DNA of 64,000 nucleotides. Origin: Gordius sp. MW1 (Eukaryota; Nematomorpha; Gordioida; Gordea; Gordiidae). The notes under the pieces were generated by a model, which saw only the letters and a list, made by a program, of their open reading frames with translations, searched no databases and was not told the DNA's origin. Positions 37,214-50,980 of this stretch are shown here, piece by piece. Each line of letters begins with the position of its first letter. The first letter of the stretch is position 1. The DNA is taken from positions 12,976,537-13,040,536 of the forward strand of contig OZ038532.1 in assembly GCA_964036665.1 (NCBI GenBank), in the 5' to 3' direction. Both the position numbers and the translations under genes were made by a program.

Positions 37214-39945
37214 TATCGAGGGTAATAGGATTCTCAAATTGGCTTACTTTTATATATTTTTTTACGCTCTTTCACATAGAATCGAAAAAAATTAATATTT
37301 TTACCTCAAAATTTTTCACATATTTTTCTTTGAACTGTATTCATCCGATGATTGTCGTTTTCAGACGTGGTTTTTATGATCCCAAGTAAAAATTTATCAG
37401 AATCTGAAAACTATCACTTTGAAATCATGATCGCATAGAGCCATTTTTTAAAATTAAGCACTCACGTTGCGATACAACAAACTAATCGCAACAATTAAAC
37501 GGTGTCTTATGTCAAAATGAATAGTTCTGGCAGCTTAAAACCTCTTTTCTTAAGTAAATCGAGGATAATAGGATTCTCAAATTGGCTTACTTTTATATAT
37601 TTTTTCATGCTCTTTCACATAGAATCGAAAAAAAAAAATTATTTTTCTTTGAACCGTATTCATCCGATAAAATTTGTCGTTTTCAGACGTGGTTTCTATG
37701 ATCCCAAGTAAAAATTTATCAGAATCTAAAAACTATTACTTTGAAATCATAATCGCATAGAGCAGTTTTTAAAAATTTAGCACTCACGTTGCGATACAAC
37801 AAACTAATTGCAACAATAAAACGTTGTCTTTTGTCAAAATGATAGTTCCCGCAGCTTAAACCTCTTTGCGGAAGTCAATCGAGGGTAATAGGATTCTCAA
37901 ATTGGCTTACTTTTATATATTTTTTTACGCTCTTTCACATAGAATCGAAAAAAATAAATATTTTTACCTCAAAATTTTTCACATATTTTTCTTTGAACTG
38001 TATTCATCCGATGATTGTCGTTTTCAGACGTGGTTTTTATGATCCCAAGTAAAAATTTATCAGAATCTAAAAACTATTACTTTGAAATCATGATCGCATA
38101 GAGCCATTTTCAAAAATTAAGCACTCACGTTGCGATACAACAAACTAATCGCAACAATAAAACGTTGTCTTATGTCAAAATGAATAGTTCTGGCAGCTTA
38201 AAACCTCTTTTCGGAAGTAAATCGAGGATAATAGGATCCTCAAATTGGCTTACTTTTATATATTTTTTCATGCTCTTTCACATAGAATCAAAAAAAAATA
38301 AATATTTTTACCTCAAAATTTTTCACATATTTTTCTTTCAACTGTATGCATCCGATGAAAGTTGTCGTTTTCAGACGTGGTTTCGATGATGAAAAGTAAA
38401 AATTTATCAGAATCAGAAAACTATTACTTTGAAATCATGATCGCATAGTGCATTTTTGAAAAATTAAGCACTCACGTTGCGATACAACAAACTAATCGCA
38501 ACAATAAAACGTTGTCTTTTGTCAAAATGATAGTTCTCGCAGCTTAAAACCTCTTTGCGGTAGTCAATCGAGGGTAATAGGATTCTCAAATTGGCTTACT
38601 TTTATATATTTTTTTACGCTCTTTCACATAGAATCAAAAAAAGTAAATACTTTTACCTCAAAACTTTTCACATATTTTTCTTTGAACCGTATTCATCCGA
38701 TGAAAGTTGTCGTTTTCAGACGTGGTTTCTATGATCCCAAGTAGAAATTTATCAGAATCTAAAAACTATTACTTTGAAATCATGATCGCATAGAGCAGTT
38801 TTCAAAAATTAAGCACTCACGTTGCGATACAACAAACTAATCGCAACAATAAAACGTTGTCTTATGTCAAAATGAATAGTTCTGGCAGCTTAAAACCTCT
38901 TTTCGGAAGTAAATCGAGGATAATAGGATTCTCAAATTGGCTTACTTTTATATATTTTTTCATGCTCTTTCACATAGAATCGAAAAAAATAAATATTTTT
39001 ACCTCAAGATTTTTCACATATTTTTTATTCAACCGTATGCATCCGATGAAAGTTGTCGTTTTCAGACGTGGTTTCTATGATCCCAAGTAAAAATTTATCA
39101 GAATCTGAACACTATTACTTTGAAATCAGGATCGCATAGAGCCATTTTCAAAAATTAAGCACTCACGTTGCGATACAACAAACTTATCTTAACAATAAAA
39201 CGTTGTCTTTTGTAAAAATGATAGTTCTCGCAGCTTAAAACCTCTTTGCGGAACTCAATCGAGGGTAATAGGATTCTCAAATTGACTTACTTTTATATAT
39301 TCTTTTACGCTCTTTCACATAGAATCGAAAAAAATAAATATTTTTACCTCAAAAATTTTCACATATTTTTCTTTGAACTGTATTCATCCGATGAAAGTTG
39401 TCGTTTTCAGACGTGGTTTCTATGATCCCAAGTAAAAATTTATCAGAATCTAAAAACTATTACTTTGAAATCATAATCGCATAGAGCAGTTTTTAAAATT
39501 AAGCACTATCGTTGCGATACAACAAACTAATCGCAACAATAAAACGTTGTCTTATGTCAAAATGAATAGTTCTGGCAGCTTAAAACCTCTTTTCGGAAGT
39601 AAATCGAGGATAATACGATTCTCAAATTGGCTTACTTTTATATATTTTTTCATGCTCTTTCACATAGAATCGAAAAAAATAAATATTTTTACCTCAAAAT
39701 TTTTCACATATTTTTCTTTCAACTGTATGCATCCGATGAAAGTTGTCGTTTTCAGACGTGGTTTCGATGATAAAAAGTAAAAATTTATCAGAATCAGAAA
39801 ACTATTACTTTGAAATCATGATCGCACAGTGCATTTTTGAAAAATTAAGCACTCACGTTGCGATACAACAAACTAATCGCAACAATAAAACGTTGTCTTT
39901 TGTCAAAATGATAGTCTCGCAGCTTAAAACCTCTTTGCGGACGTC
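37214..39945 (+). repeat. Eight-monomer tandem unit of 2732 bp, copy 2
   Basis: Directly follows copy 1 with the same monomer order. Private changes include GTAAATC preceded by CTCTTTTCTTA (near 37553) and AAATTGACTTAC (near 39291). It is also related to 43450-44540, where marks of its cassette (GATGATGAAAAG, CTCAAAACTTTTC, CTCAAGATTTTTC) recur at an offset of 5151 bp. Confidence 0.86.
37466..38820 (+). repeat. Four-monomer cassette C-B1-A1-B2, copy 5
   Basis: About 1355 bp with GGATCC at 38234-38239. It matches copy 4 at an offset of 2731-2732 bp, with the private TTTTCTTAAGTAAATC change in its C member, where CGG of CGGAAG has been replaced. Confidence 0.86.
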
Positions 39946-41290
39946 TATCGAGGGTAATAGGATTCTCAAATTGGCTTACTTTTATATATTTTTTTACGCT
40001 CTTTCACATAGAATCGAAAAAAATTAATATTATTACCTCAAAATTTTTCACATATTTTTCTTTGAACTGTATTCATCCGATGATTGTCGTTTTCAGACGT
40101 GGTTTTTATGATCCCAAGTAAAAATTTATCAGAATCTAAAAACTATTACTTTGTCATGATCGCATAGAGCCATTTTCAAAAATTAGGCACTCACGTTGCG
40201 ATACAACAAACTAATCGCAACAATAAAACGTTGTCTTTTGTCAAAATGAATAGTTCTGGCAGCTTAAAACCTCTTTTCGGAAGTAAATCGAGGATAATAG
40301 GATTCTCAAATTGGCTTACTTTTATATATTTTTTCATGCTCTTTCACATAGAATCGAAAAAAATAAATATTTTTACCTCAAAATTTTTCACATATTTTTC
40401 TTTGAACCGTATGCATCCGATGAAAGTTGTCGTTTTCCGACGTGGTTTCTATGATCCCAAGTAAAAATTTATCAGAATCTGAACACTATTACTTTGAAAT
40501 CATGATCGCATAGAGCCATTTTCAAAAATTAAGCACTCACGTTGCGATACAATAAACTAATCGCAACAATAAAACGTTGTCTTTTGTCAAAATGATAGTC
40601 TCGCAGCTTAAAACCTCTTTGCGGACGTCAATCGAGGGTAATAGGATTCTCAAATTGGCTTACTTTTATATATTTTTTTACGCTCTTTCACATAGAATCG
40701 AAATAATTAATATTTTTACCTCAAAATTTTTCACATATTTTTCTTTGAACTGTATTCATCCGATGATTGTCGTTTTCAGACGTGGTTTTTATGATCCCAA
40801 GTAAAAATTTATCAGAATCTGAAAACTATCACTTTGAAATCATGATCGCATAGAGCCATTTTCAAAAATTAAGCACTCACGTTGCGATACAACAAACTAA
40901 TCGCAACAATTAAACGGTGTCTTATGTCAAAATGAATAGTTCTGGCAGCTTAAAACCTCTTTTCGGAAGTAAATCGAGGATAATAGGATTCTCAAATTGG
41001 CTTACTTTTATATATTTTTTCATGCTCTTTCACATAAAATCGAAAAAAATAAATATTTTTACCTCAAAATTTTTCACATATTTTTCTTTCAACCATATGC
41101 ATCCGATGAAAGTTGTCGTTTTCAGACGTGGTTTCTATGATCCCAAGTAAAAATTTATCAGAATCAGAAAACTATTACTTTGAAATCATGATCGCATAGA
41201 GCCATTTTCAAAAATTAAGCACTCACGTTGCGATACAATAAACTTATCTTAACAATAAAACGTTGTATTTTGTCAAAATGATAGTTCTCG
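39575..41290 (+). repeat. Five-monomer tandem unit of 1715 bp, copy 1
   Basis: Copy 1 and the following copy share GATAATACGATTC (39609/41324), AATATTATTACC (40026/41741), CTTTGTCATGATC (40151/41866), AATCGAAATAATTAAT (40697/42412) and the hybrid head CTTTTGTCAAAATGAATAG. The offset is 1715 bp throughout. One substitution apart, GTTTTCCGACG here reads GTTTTTCGACG in copy 2. The edges are defined to about 30 bp. Confidence 0.86.
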
Positions 41291-43010
41291 CAGCTTAAAA
41301 CCTCTTTTCGGAAGTAAATCGAGGATAATACGATTCTCAAATTGGCTTACTTTTATATATTTTTTCATGCTCTTTCACATAGAATCGAAAAAAATAAATA
41401 TTTTTACCTCAAAATTTTTCACATATTTTTCTTTCAACTGTATGCATCCGATGAAAGTTGTCGTTTTCAGACGTGGTTTCGATGATAAAAAGTAAAAATT
41501 TATCAGAATCAGAAAACTATTACTTTGAAATCATGATCGCACAGTGCATTTTTTAAAAATTAAGCACTCACGTTGCGATACAACAAACTAATCGCAACAA
41601 TAAAACGTTGTCTTTTGTCAAAATGATAGTCTCGCAGCTTAAAACCTCTTTGCGGACGTCTATCGAGGGTAATAGGATTCTCAAATTGGCTTACTTTTAT
41701 ATATTTTTTTACGCTCTTTCACATAGAATCGAAAAAAATTAATATTATTACCTCAAAATTTTTCACATATTTTTCTTTGAACTGTATTCATCCGATGATT
41801 GTCGTTTTCAGACGTGGTTTTTATGATCCCAAGTAAAAATTTATCAGAATCTAAAAACTATTACTTTGTCATGATCGCATAGAGCCATTTTCAAAAATTA
41901 GGCACTCACGTTGCGATACAACAAACTAATCGCAACAATAAAACGTTGTCTTTTGTCAAAATGAATAGTTCTGGCAGCTTAAAACCTCTTTTCGGAAGTA
42001 AATCGAGGATAATAGGATTCTCAAATTGGCTTACTTTTATATATTTTTTCATGCTCTTTCACATAGAATCGAAAAAAATAAATATTTTTACCTCAAAATT
42101 TTTCACATATTTTTCTTTGAACCGTATGCATCCGATGAAAGTTGTCGTTTTTCGACGTGGTTTCTATGATCCCAAGTAAAAATTTATCAGAATCTGAACA
42201 CTATTACTTTGAAATCATGATCGCATAGAGCCATTTTCAAAAATTAAGCACTCACGTTGCGATACAATAAACTAATCGCAACAATAAAACGTTGTCTTTT
42301 GTCAAAATGATAGTCTCGCAGCTTAAAACCTCTTTGCGGACGTCAATCGAGGGTAATAGGATTCTCAAATTGGCTTACTTTTATATATTTTTTTACGCTC
42401 TTTCACATAGAATCGAAATAATTAATATTTTTACCTCAAAATTTTTCACATATTTTTCTTTGAACTGTATTCATCCGATGATTGTCGTTTTCAGACGTGG
42501 TTTTTATGATCCCAAGTAAAAATTTATCAGAATCTGAAAACTATCACTTTGAAATCATGATCGCATAGAGCCATTTTCAAAAATTAAGCACTCACGTTGC
42601 GATACAACAAACTAATCGCAACAATTAAACGGTGTCTTATGTCAAAATGAATAGTTCTGGCAGCTTAAAACCTCTTTTCGGAAGTAAATCGAGGATAATA
42701 GGATTCTCAAATTGGCTTACTTTTATATATTTTTTCATGCTCTTTCACATAAAATCGAAAAAAATAAATATTTTTACCTCAAAATTTTTCACATATTTTT
42801 CTTTCAACCATATGCATCCGATGAAAGTTGTCGTTTTCAGACGTGGTTTCTATGATCCCAAGTAAAAATTTATCAGAATCAGAAAACTATTACTTTGAAA
42901 TCATGATCGCATAGAGCCATTTTCAAAAATTAAGCACTCACGTTGCGATACAATAAACTTATCTTAACAATAAAACGTTGTATTTTGTCAAAATGATAGT
43001 TCTCGCAGCT
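41291..43010 (+). repeat. Five-monomer tandem unit of 1715 bp, copy 2
   Basis: Nearly identical to copy 1, with private CATTTTTTAAAAATT near 41547 and GTTTTTCGACG near 42145. After its end the order continues with a third CTTTGTCATG monomer near 43235, 1370 bp beyond the second, which suggests a further partial round of duplication. Confidence 0.86.
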
Positions 43011-46000
43011 TAAAACCTCTTTTCGGAAGTAAATCGAGGATAATAGGATTCTCAAATTGGCTTACTTTTATATATTTTTTTACGCTCTTTCACATAGAAT
43101 CGAAAAAAATTAATATTTTTACCTCAAAATTTTTCACATATTTTTCTTTGAACTGTATTCATCCGATGATTGTCGTTTTCAGACGTGGTTTTTATGATCC
43201 CAAGTAAAAATTTATCAGAATCTAAAAACTATTACTTTGTCATGATCGCATAGAGCCATTTTCAAAAATTAGGCACTCACGTTGCGATACAACAAACTAA
43301 TCGCAACAATAAAACGTTGTCTTTTGTCAAAATGAATAGTTCTGGCAGCTTAAAACCTCTTTTCGGAAGTAAATCGAGGATAATAGGATTCTCAAATTGG
43401 CTTACTTTTATATATATTTTCATGCTCTTTCACATAGAATCGAAAAAAATAAATATTTTTACCTCAAAATTTTTCACATATTTTTCTTTCAACTGTATGC
43501 ATCCGATGAAAGTTGTCGTTTTCAGACGTGGTTTCGATGATGAAAAGTAAAAATTTATCAGAATCAGAAAACTATTACTTTGAAATCATGATCGCATAGT
43601 GCATTTTTGAAAAATTAAGCACTCACGTTGCGATACAACAAACTAATCGCAACAATAAAACGTTGTCTTTTGTCAAAATGATAGTTCTCGCAGCTTAAAA
43701 CCTCTTTGCGGTAGTCAATCGAGGGTAATAGGATTCTCAAATTGGCTTACTTTTATATATTTTTTTACGCTCTTTCACATAGAATCAAAAAAAGTAAATA
43801 CTTTTACCTCAAAACTTTTCACATATTTTTCTTTGAACCGTATTCATCCGATGAAAGTTGTCGTTTTCAGACGTGGTTTCTATGATCCCAAGTAGAAATT
43901 TATCAGAATCTAAAAACTATTACTTTGAAATCATGATCGCATAGAGCAGTTTTCAAAAATTAAGCACTCACGTTGCGATACAACAAACTAATCGCAACAA
44001 TAAAACGTTGTCTTATGTCAAAATGAATAGTTCTGGCAGCTTAAAACCTCTTTTCGGAAGTAAATCGAGGATAATAGGATTCTCAAATTGGCTTACTTTT
44101 ATATATTTTTTCATGCTCTTTCACATAGAATCGAAAAAAATAAATATTTTTACCTCAAGATTTTTCACATATTTTTTATTCAACCGTATGCATCCGATGA
44201 AAGTTGTCGTTTTCAGACGTGGTTTCTATGATCCCAAGTAAAAATTTATCAGAATCTGAACACTATTACTTTGAAATCAGGATCGCATAGAGCCATTTTC
44301 AAAAATTAAGCACTCACGTTGCGATACAACAAACTTATCTTAACAATAAAACGTTGTCTTTTGTAAAAATGATAGTTCTCGCAGCTTAAAACCTCTTTGC
44401 GGAACTCAATCGAGGGTAATAGGATTCTCAAATTGGCTTACTTTTATATATTCTTTTACGCTCTTTCACATAGAATCGAAAAAAATAAATATTTTTACCT
44501 CAAAAATTTTCACATATTTTTCTTTGAACTGTATTCATCCGATGATTGTCGTTTTCAGACGTGGTTTTTATGATCCCAAGTAAAAATTTATCAGAATCTG
44601 AAAACTATCACTTTGAAATCATGATCGCATAGAGCCATTTTCAAAAATTAAGCACTCACGTTGCGATACAACAAACTAATCGCAACAATTAAACGGTGTC
44701 TTATGTCAAAATTAATAGTTCTGGCAGCTTAAAACCTCTTTTCGGAAGTAAATCGAGGATAATAGGATTCTCAAATTGGCTTACTTTTATATATTTTTTC
44801 ATGCTCTTTCACATAAAATCGAAAAAAATAAATATATTTACCTCAAAATTTTTCACATATTTTTCTTTCAACCATATGCATCCGATGAAAGTTGTCGTTT
44901 TCAGACGTGGTTTCTATGATCCCAAGTAAAAATTTATCAGAATCTGAAAACTATTACTTTGAAATCATGATCGCATAGAGCCATTTTCAAAAATTAAGCA
45001 CTCACTTTGCGATACAACAAACTAATCGCAACAATAAAACGTTGTCTTATGTCAAAATGAATAGTTCTGGCAGCTTAAAACCTCTTTTCGGAAGTAAATC
45101 GAGGATAATAGGATTCTCAAATTGGCTTACTTTTATATATTTTTTCATGCTCTTTCACATAGAATCGAAAAAAAAATATTTTTCTCCGTATTCATCCGAT
45201 AAAATTTGTCGTTTTCAGACGTGGTTTCTATGATCCCAAGTAAAAATTTATCAGAATCTAAAAACTATTACTTTGAAATCATAATCGCATAGAGCAGTTT
45301 TTAAAAATTCAGCACTCACGTTGCGATACAACAAACTAATCGCAACAATAAAACGTTGTCTTTTGTCAAAATGATAGTTCTCGCAGCTTAAACCTCTTTT
45401 CGGAAGTAAATCGAGGATAATAGGATCCTCAAATTGGCTTACTTTTATATATTTTTTCATGCTCTTTCACATAGAATCGAAAAAAATAAATATTTTTACC
45501 TCAAAAATTTTCACATATTTTTCTTTGAACTGTATTCATCCGATGAAAGTTGTCGTTTTCAGACGTGGTTTCTATGATCCCAAGTAAAAATTTATCAGAA
45601 TCTAAAAACTATTACTTTGAAATCATAATCGCATAGAGCAGTTTTTAAAGTTAAGCACTATCGTTGCGATACAACAAACTAAACGCAACAATAAAACGTT
45701 GTCTTATGTGGAAATGAATAGTTCTGGCAGCTTAAAACCTCTTTTCAGAGTAAATCGAGGATAATACGATTCTCAAATTGGCTTACTTTTATATATTTTT
45801 TCATGCTCTTTCACATAGAATCGAAAAAAATAAATATTTTTACCTCAAAATTTTTCACATATTTTTCTTTCAACTGTATGCATCCGATGAAAGTTGTCGT
45901 TTTCAGACGTGGTTTCGATGATAAAAAGTAAAAATTTATCAGAATCAGAAAACTATTACTTTGAAATCATGATCGCACAGTGCATTTTTGAAAAATTAAG

Positions 46001-46695
46001 CACTCACGTTGCGATACAACAAACTAATCGCAACAATAAAACGTTGTCTTTTGTCAAAATGATAGTCTCGCAGCTTAAAACCTCTTTGCGGACGTCTATC
46101 GAGGGTAATAGGATTCTCAAATTGGCTTACTTTTATATATTTTTTTACGCTCTTTCACATAGAATCAAAAAAAATAAATATTTTTACCTCAAAATTTTTC
46201 ACATATTTTTCTTTCAACCGTATGCATCCGATGAAAGTTGTCGTTTTCAGACGTGGTTTCTATGATCCCAAGTAAAAATTTATCAGAATCTGAACACTAT
46301 TACTTTGAAATCATGATCGCATAGAGCCATTATCAAAAATTAAGCACTCACGTTGCGATACAACAAACTTATCTTAACAATAAAACGTTGTCTTTTGTCA
46401 AAATGATAGTTCTCGTAGCTTAAAACCTCTTTGCGGAACTCAATCGAGGGTAATAGGATTCTCAAATTGGCTTACTTTTATATATTTTTTTACGCTCTTT
46501 CACATAGAATCGAAAAAAATAAATATTTTTACCTGAAAATTTTTCACATATTTTTCTTTAACTGTATTCATCTGATGAAAGTTGTCGTTTTCAGACGTGG
46601 TTTTTATGATCCCAAGTAAAATTTATCAGAATCTAAAAACTATTACTTTGAAATCATGATCGCATAGAGCCATTTTCAAGAATTAAGCACTCACG
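43011..46695 (+). repeat. Cassette-derived monomers, partly scrambled
   Basis: From about 43450 to 44540 the order repeats 38300-39390 at an offset of 5151 bp. After that come an A copy with CATAAAATCG and ATATATTTACC, a short C copy (near 45006) with an extra loss in CTCCGTATTC, and a mosaic with GGATCC at 45423-45428 but a GCTTAAACCTC head. An A copy follows with TTATGTGGAAATG and CTTTTCAGAG, then B copies with GCACAGTGC. No sequence other than the satellite is seen. Confidence 0.8.
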
Positions 46696-48280
46696 TTGCG
46701 ATACAACAAACTAATCGCAACAATAAAACGTTGTCTTATGTCAAAATGAATAGTTAGATCAGCTTAAAACCTCTTTTCGGAAGTAAATCGAGGATAATAG
46801 GATTCTCAAATTGGCTTACTTTTATATATTTTTTTATGCTCTTTCACATAGAATCGAAAAAAATAAATATTTTTACCTCAAAATTTTTCACATATTTTTA
46901 TTTCAACTGTATGCATCCGATGAAAGTTGTCGTTTTCAGACGTGGTTTCGATAATAAAAAGTAAAAATTTATCAGAATCAGAAAACTATTACTTTGAAAT
47001 CATGATCGCATAGTGCATTTTTGAAAAATTAAGCACTCACGTTGGAATACAACAAACTAATCGCAACTATAAAACGTTGTCTTTTGTCAAAATGATAGTT
47101 CTCGCAGCTTAAAACCTCTTTGCGGAAGTCAATCGAGGGTAATAGGATTCTGAAATTGGCTTACTTTTATATATATTTTTACGCTCTTTTACATAGAATC
47201 GAAAAAAATAAATATTTTTACCTGAAAATTTTTCACATATTTTTCTTTGAACCGTATTCATCCGATGAAAGTTGTCGTTTTCAGACGTGGTTTCGATGAT
47301 AAAAAGTAAAAATTTATCAGAATCTAAAAACTATTACTTTGAAATCATGATCGCATAGAGCCATTTTCAAGAATTAAGCACTCACGTTGCGATACAACAA
47401 ACTAATCGCAACAATAAAACGTTGTCTTATGTCAAAATGAATAGTTCTATCAGCTTAAAACCTCTTTTCGGAAGTAAAGCGAGGATAATAGGATTCTCAA
47501 ATTGGCTTACTTTTATATATTTTTTCATGCTCTTTCACATAGAATCGAAAAAAATAAATATTTTTACCTCAAAATTTTTCACATATTTTTCTTTGCACTG
47601 TATTCATTTGATGAAAGTTGTCGTTTTCAGACGTGGTTTCGATGATAAAAAGTAAAAATTTATCAGAATCTAAAAACTATTACTTTGAAATCATGATCGC
47701 ATAGAGCCATTTTCAAGAATTAAGCACTCGTTGCGATACAACAAACTAATCGCAACAATAAAACGTTGTCTTATGTCAAAATGAATAGTTCTGGCAGCTT
47801 AAAACCTCTTTTCGGAAGTAAATCGAGGATAATAGGATTCTTAAATTGGCTTACTTTTATATATTTTTTTACGCTCTTTCACATAGAATCGAAAAAAATA
47901 AATATTTTTACCTCAAAATTTTTCACATATTTTTCTTTGAACTGTATTCATCTGATGAAAGTTGTCGTTTTCAGACGTGGTTTTTATGATCCCAAGTAAA
48001 ACTTATCAGAATCTAAAAACTATTACTTTGAAATCATGATCGCATAGAGCCATTTTCAAGAATTAAGCACTCACGTTGCGATACAACAAACTAATCGCAA
48101 CAATAAAACGTTGTCTTATGTCAAAATGAATAGTTAGATCAGCTTAAAACCTCTTTTCGGAAGTAAATCGAGGATAATAGGATTCTCAAATTGGCTTACT
48201 TTTATATATTTTTTCATGCTCTTTCACATAGAATCGAAAAAAATAAATATTTTTACCTCAAAATTTTTCACATATTTTTC
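46696..48280 (+). repeat. Return of left-domain monomer types
   Basis: The GATAATAAAAAG tail, GTTGGAATAC dyad, GATTCTGAAATTGG B copy, TTCTATCAGC A copy and TTTGCACTG A copy appear here in the same order as at about 19.4-20.7 kb, at an offset of 27310 bp. Private changes include AGTTAGATCAGC (46753 and 48131), GTAAAGCGAGG (47475) and CATTTGATG. These types are absent from the 23.1-46.6 kb domain, so their return marks a long-range duplication. Confidence 0.82.
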
Positions 48281-49630
48281 TTTGCACTGTATTCATCCGA
48301 TGAAAGTTGTCGTTTTCAGACGTGGTTTCGATGATAAAAAGTAAAAATTTATCAGAATCTAAAAACTATTACTTTGAAATCATGATCGCATAGAGCCATT
48401 TTCAAAAATTAAGCACTCACGTTGCGATACAACAAACTAATCGCAACAATAAAACGTTGTCTTTTGTCAAAATGATAGTTCTCGCAGCTTAAATCCTCTT
48501 TGCGGAAGTCAATCGAGGGTAATAGGATTCTCAAATTGGCTTACTTTTATATATTTTTTTACGCTCTTTCACATAGAATCAAAAAAAGTAAATATTTTTA
48601 CCTCAAAATTTTCACATATTTTTCTTTGAACCGTATTCATCCGATGAAAGTTGTCGTTTTCAGACGTGGTTTCTATGATCCCAAGTAAAAATTTATCAGA
48701 ATCTAAAAACTATTACTTTGAAATCATGATCGAATAGAGCAGTTTTCAAAAATTAAGCACTCACGTTGCGATACAACAAACTAATCTTAACAATAAAACG
48801 TTGTCTTATGTCAAAATGATAGTTCTCGCAGCTTAATACCTCTTTTCGGAAGTAAATCGAGGATAATAGGATTCTCAAATTGGCTTACTTTTATATATTT
48901 ATTCATGCTCTTTCACATAGAATCGAAAAAAAAAAATATTTTTCTTTGAACCGTATTCATCCGATAAAAGTTGTCGTTTTCAGACGTGGTTTCTATGATC
49001 CCAAGTAAAAATTTATCAGAATCTAAAAACTATTACTTTGAAATCATAATCGCATAGAGCAGTTTTTAAAAATTCAGCACTCACGTTGCGATACAACAAA
49101 CTAATCGCAACAATAAAACGTTGTCTTTTGTCAAAATGATAGTTCTCGCAGCTTAAACCTCTTTGCGGAAGTCAATCGAGGGTAATAGGATTCCCAAATT
49201 GGCTTACTTTTATATATTTTTTTACGCTCTTTCACATAGAATCGAAAAAAATAAATATTTTTACCTCAAAATTTTTCACCTATTTTTCTTTGAACTGTAT
49301 TCATCCGATGATTGTCGTTTTCAGACATAGTTTTTATGATCCCAAGTAAAAATTTATCAGAATCTAAAAACTATTACTTTGAAATCATGATCGCATAGAG
49401 CCATTTTCAAAAATTAGGCACTCACGTTGCGATACAACAAACTAATCGCAACAATAAAACGTTGTCTTTTGTCAAAATGATAGTTCTCGCAGCTTAAAAC
49501 CTCTTTGCGGAAGTCAATCGAGGGTAATAGGATTCTGAAATTGGCTTACTTTTATATATTTTTTTACGCTCTTTCACATAAAATCGAAAAAAATAAATAT
49601 TTTTACCTCAAAATTTTTCACATATTTTTC
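48281..49630 (+). repeat. 1350-bp tandem duplication, copy 1
   Basis: Four monomer lengths (the end of an A copy, B with GCTTAAATCC, short C, B1 with GCTTAAACCTC, and the start of a B copy) are repeated immediately at an offset of 1350 bp. Both copies carry ATATTTATTCATGCTC, GGATTCCCAAATTGG and TTTCAGACATAGTTT, which I do not see elsewhere. I found no difference between the copies at the places I compared. The unit resembles 21.45-22.65 kb, which lacks these private changes. Confidence 0.9.
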
Positions 49631-50980
49631 TTTGCACTGTATTCATCCGATGAAAGTTGTCGTTTTCAGACGTGGTTTCGATGATAAAAAGTAAAAATTT
49701 ATCAGAATCTAAAAACTATTACTTTGAAATCATGATCGCATAGAGCCATTTTCAAAAATTAAGCACTCACGTTGCGATACAACAAACTAATCGCAACAAT
49801 AAAACGTTGTCTTTTGTCAAAATGATAGTTCTCGCAGCTTAAATCCTCTTTGCGGAAGTCAATCGAGGGTAATAGGATTCTCAAATTGGCTTACTTTTAT
49901 ATATTTTTTTACGCTCTTTCACATAGAATCAAAAAAAGTAAATATTTTTACCTCAAAATTTTCACATATTTTTCTTTGAACCGTATTCATCCGATGAAAG
50001 TTGTCGTTTTCAGACGTGGTTTCTATGATCCCAAGTAAAAATTTATCAGAATCTAAAAACTATTACTTTGAAATCATGATCGAATAGAGCAGTTTTCAAA
50101 AATTAAGCACTCACGTTGCGATACAACAAACTAATCTTAACAATAAAACGTTGTCTTATGTCAAAATGATAGTTCTCGCAGCTTAATACCTCTTTTCGGA
50201 AGTAAATCGAGGATAATAGGATTCTCAAATTGGCTTACTTTTATATATTTATTCATGCTCTTTCACATAGAATCGAAAAAAAAAAATATTTTTCTTTGAA
50301 CCGTATTCATCCGATAAAAGTTGTCGTTTTCAGACGTGGTTTCTATGATCCCAAGTAAAAATTTATCAGAATCTAAAAACTATTACTTTGAAATCATAAT
50401 CGCATAGAGCAGTTTTTAAAAATTCAGCACTCACGTTGCGATACAACAAACTAATCGCAACAATAAAACGTTGTCTTTTGTCAAAATGATAGTTCTCGCA
50501 GCTTAAACCTCTTTGCGGAAGTCAATCGAGGGTAATAGGATTCCCAAATTGGCTTACTTTTATATATTTTTTTACGCTCTTTCACATAGAATCGAAAAAA
50601 ATAAATATTTTTACCTCAAAATTTTTCACCTATTTTTCTTTGAACTGTATTCATCCGATGATTGTCGTTTTCAGACATAGTTTTTATGATCCCAAGTAAA
50701 AATTTATCAGAATCTAAAAACTATTACTTTGAAATCATGATCGCATAGAGCCATTTTCAAAAATTAGGCACTCACGTTGCGATACAACAAACTAATCGCA
50801 ACAATAAAACGTTGTCTTTTGTCAAAATGATAGTTCTCGCAGCTTAAAACCTCTTTGCGGAAGTCAATCGAGGGTAATAGGATTCTGAAATTGGCTTACT
50901 TTTATATATTTTTTTACGCTCTTTCACATAAAATCGAAAAAAATAAATATTTTTACCTCAAAATTTTTCACATATTTTTC
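49631..50980 (+). repeat. 1350-bp tandem duplication, copy 2
   Basis: Second copy of the preceding unit. The right edge is set by TTTGAACTG at 50981, where copy 1 has TTTGCACTG at 49631. From there the sequence continues with the TTTATCAATCTAAAAAC variant matching 22.7 kb. The lack of divergence implies a very recent event, or an assembly duplication. Confidence 0.9.

Noticed and set aside
45251-45460. Minus-strand 69-codon open frame
   Set aside because: It is the reverse strand of a mosaic satellite monomer and occurs only where two class-specific changes coincide; no conserved domain or start context is visible.
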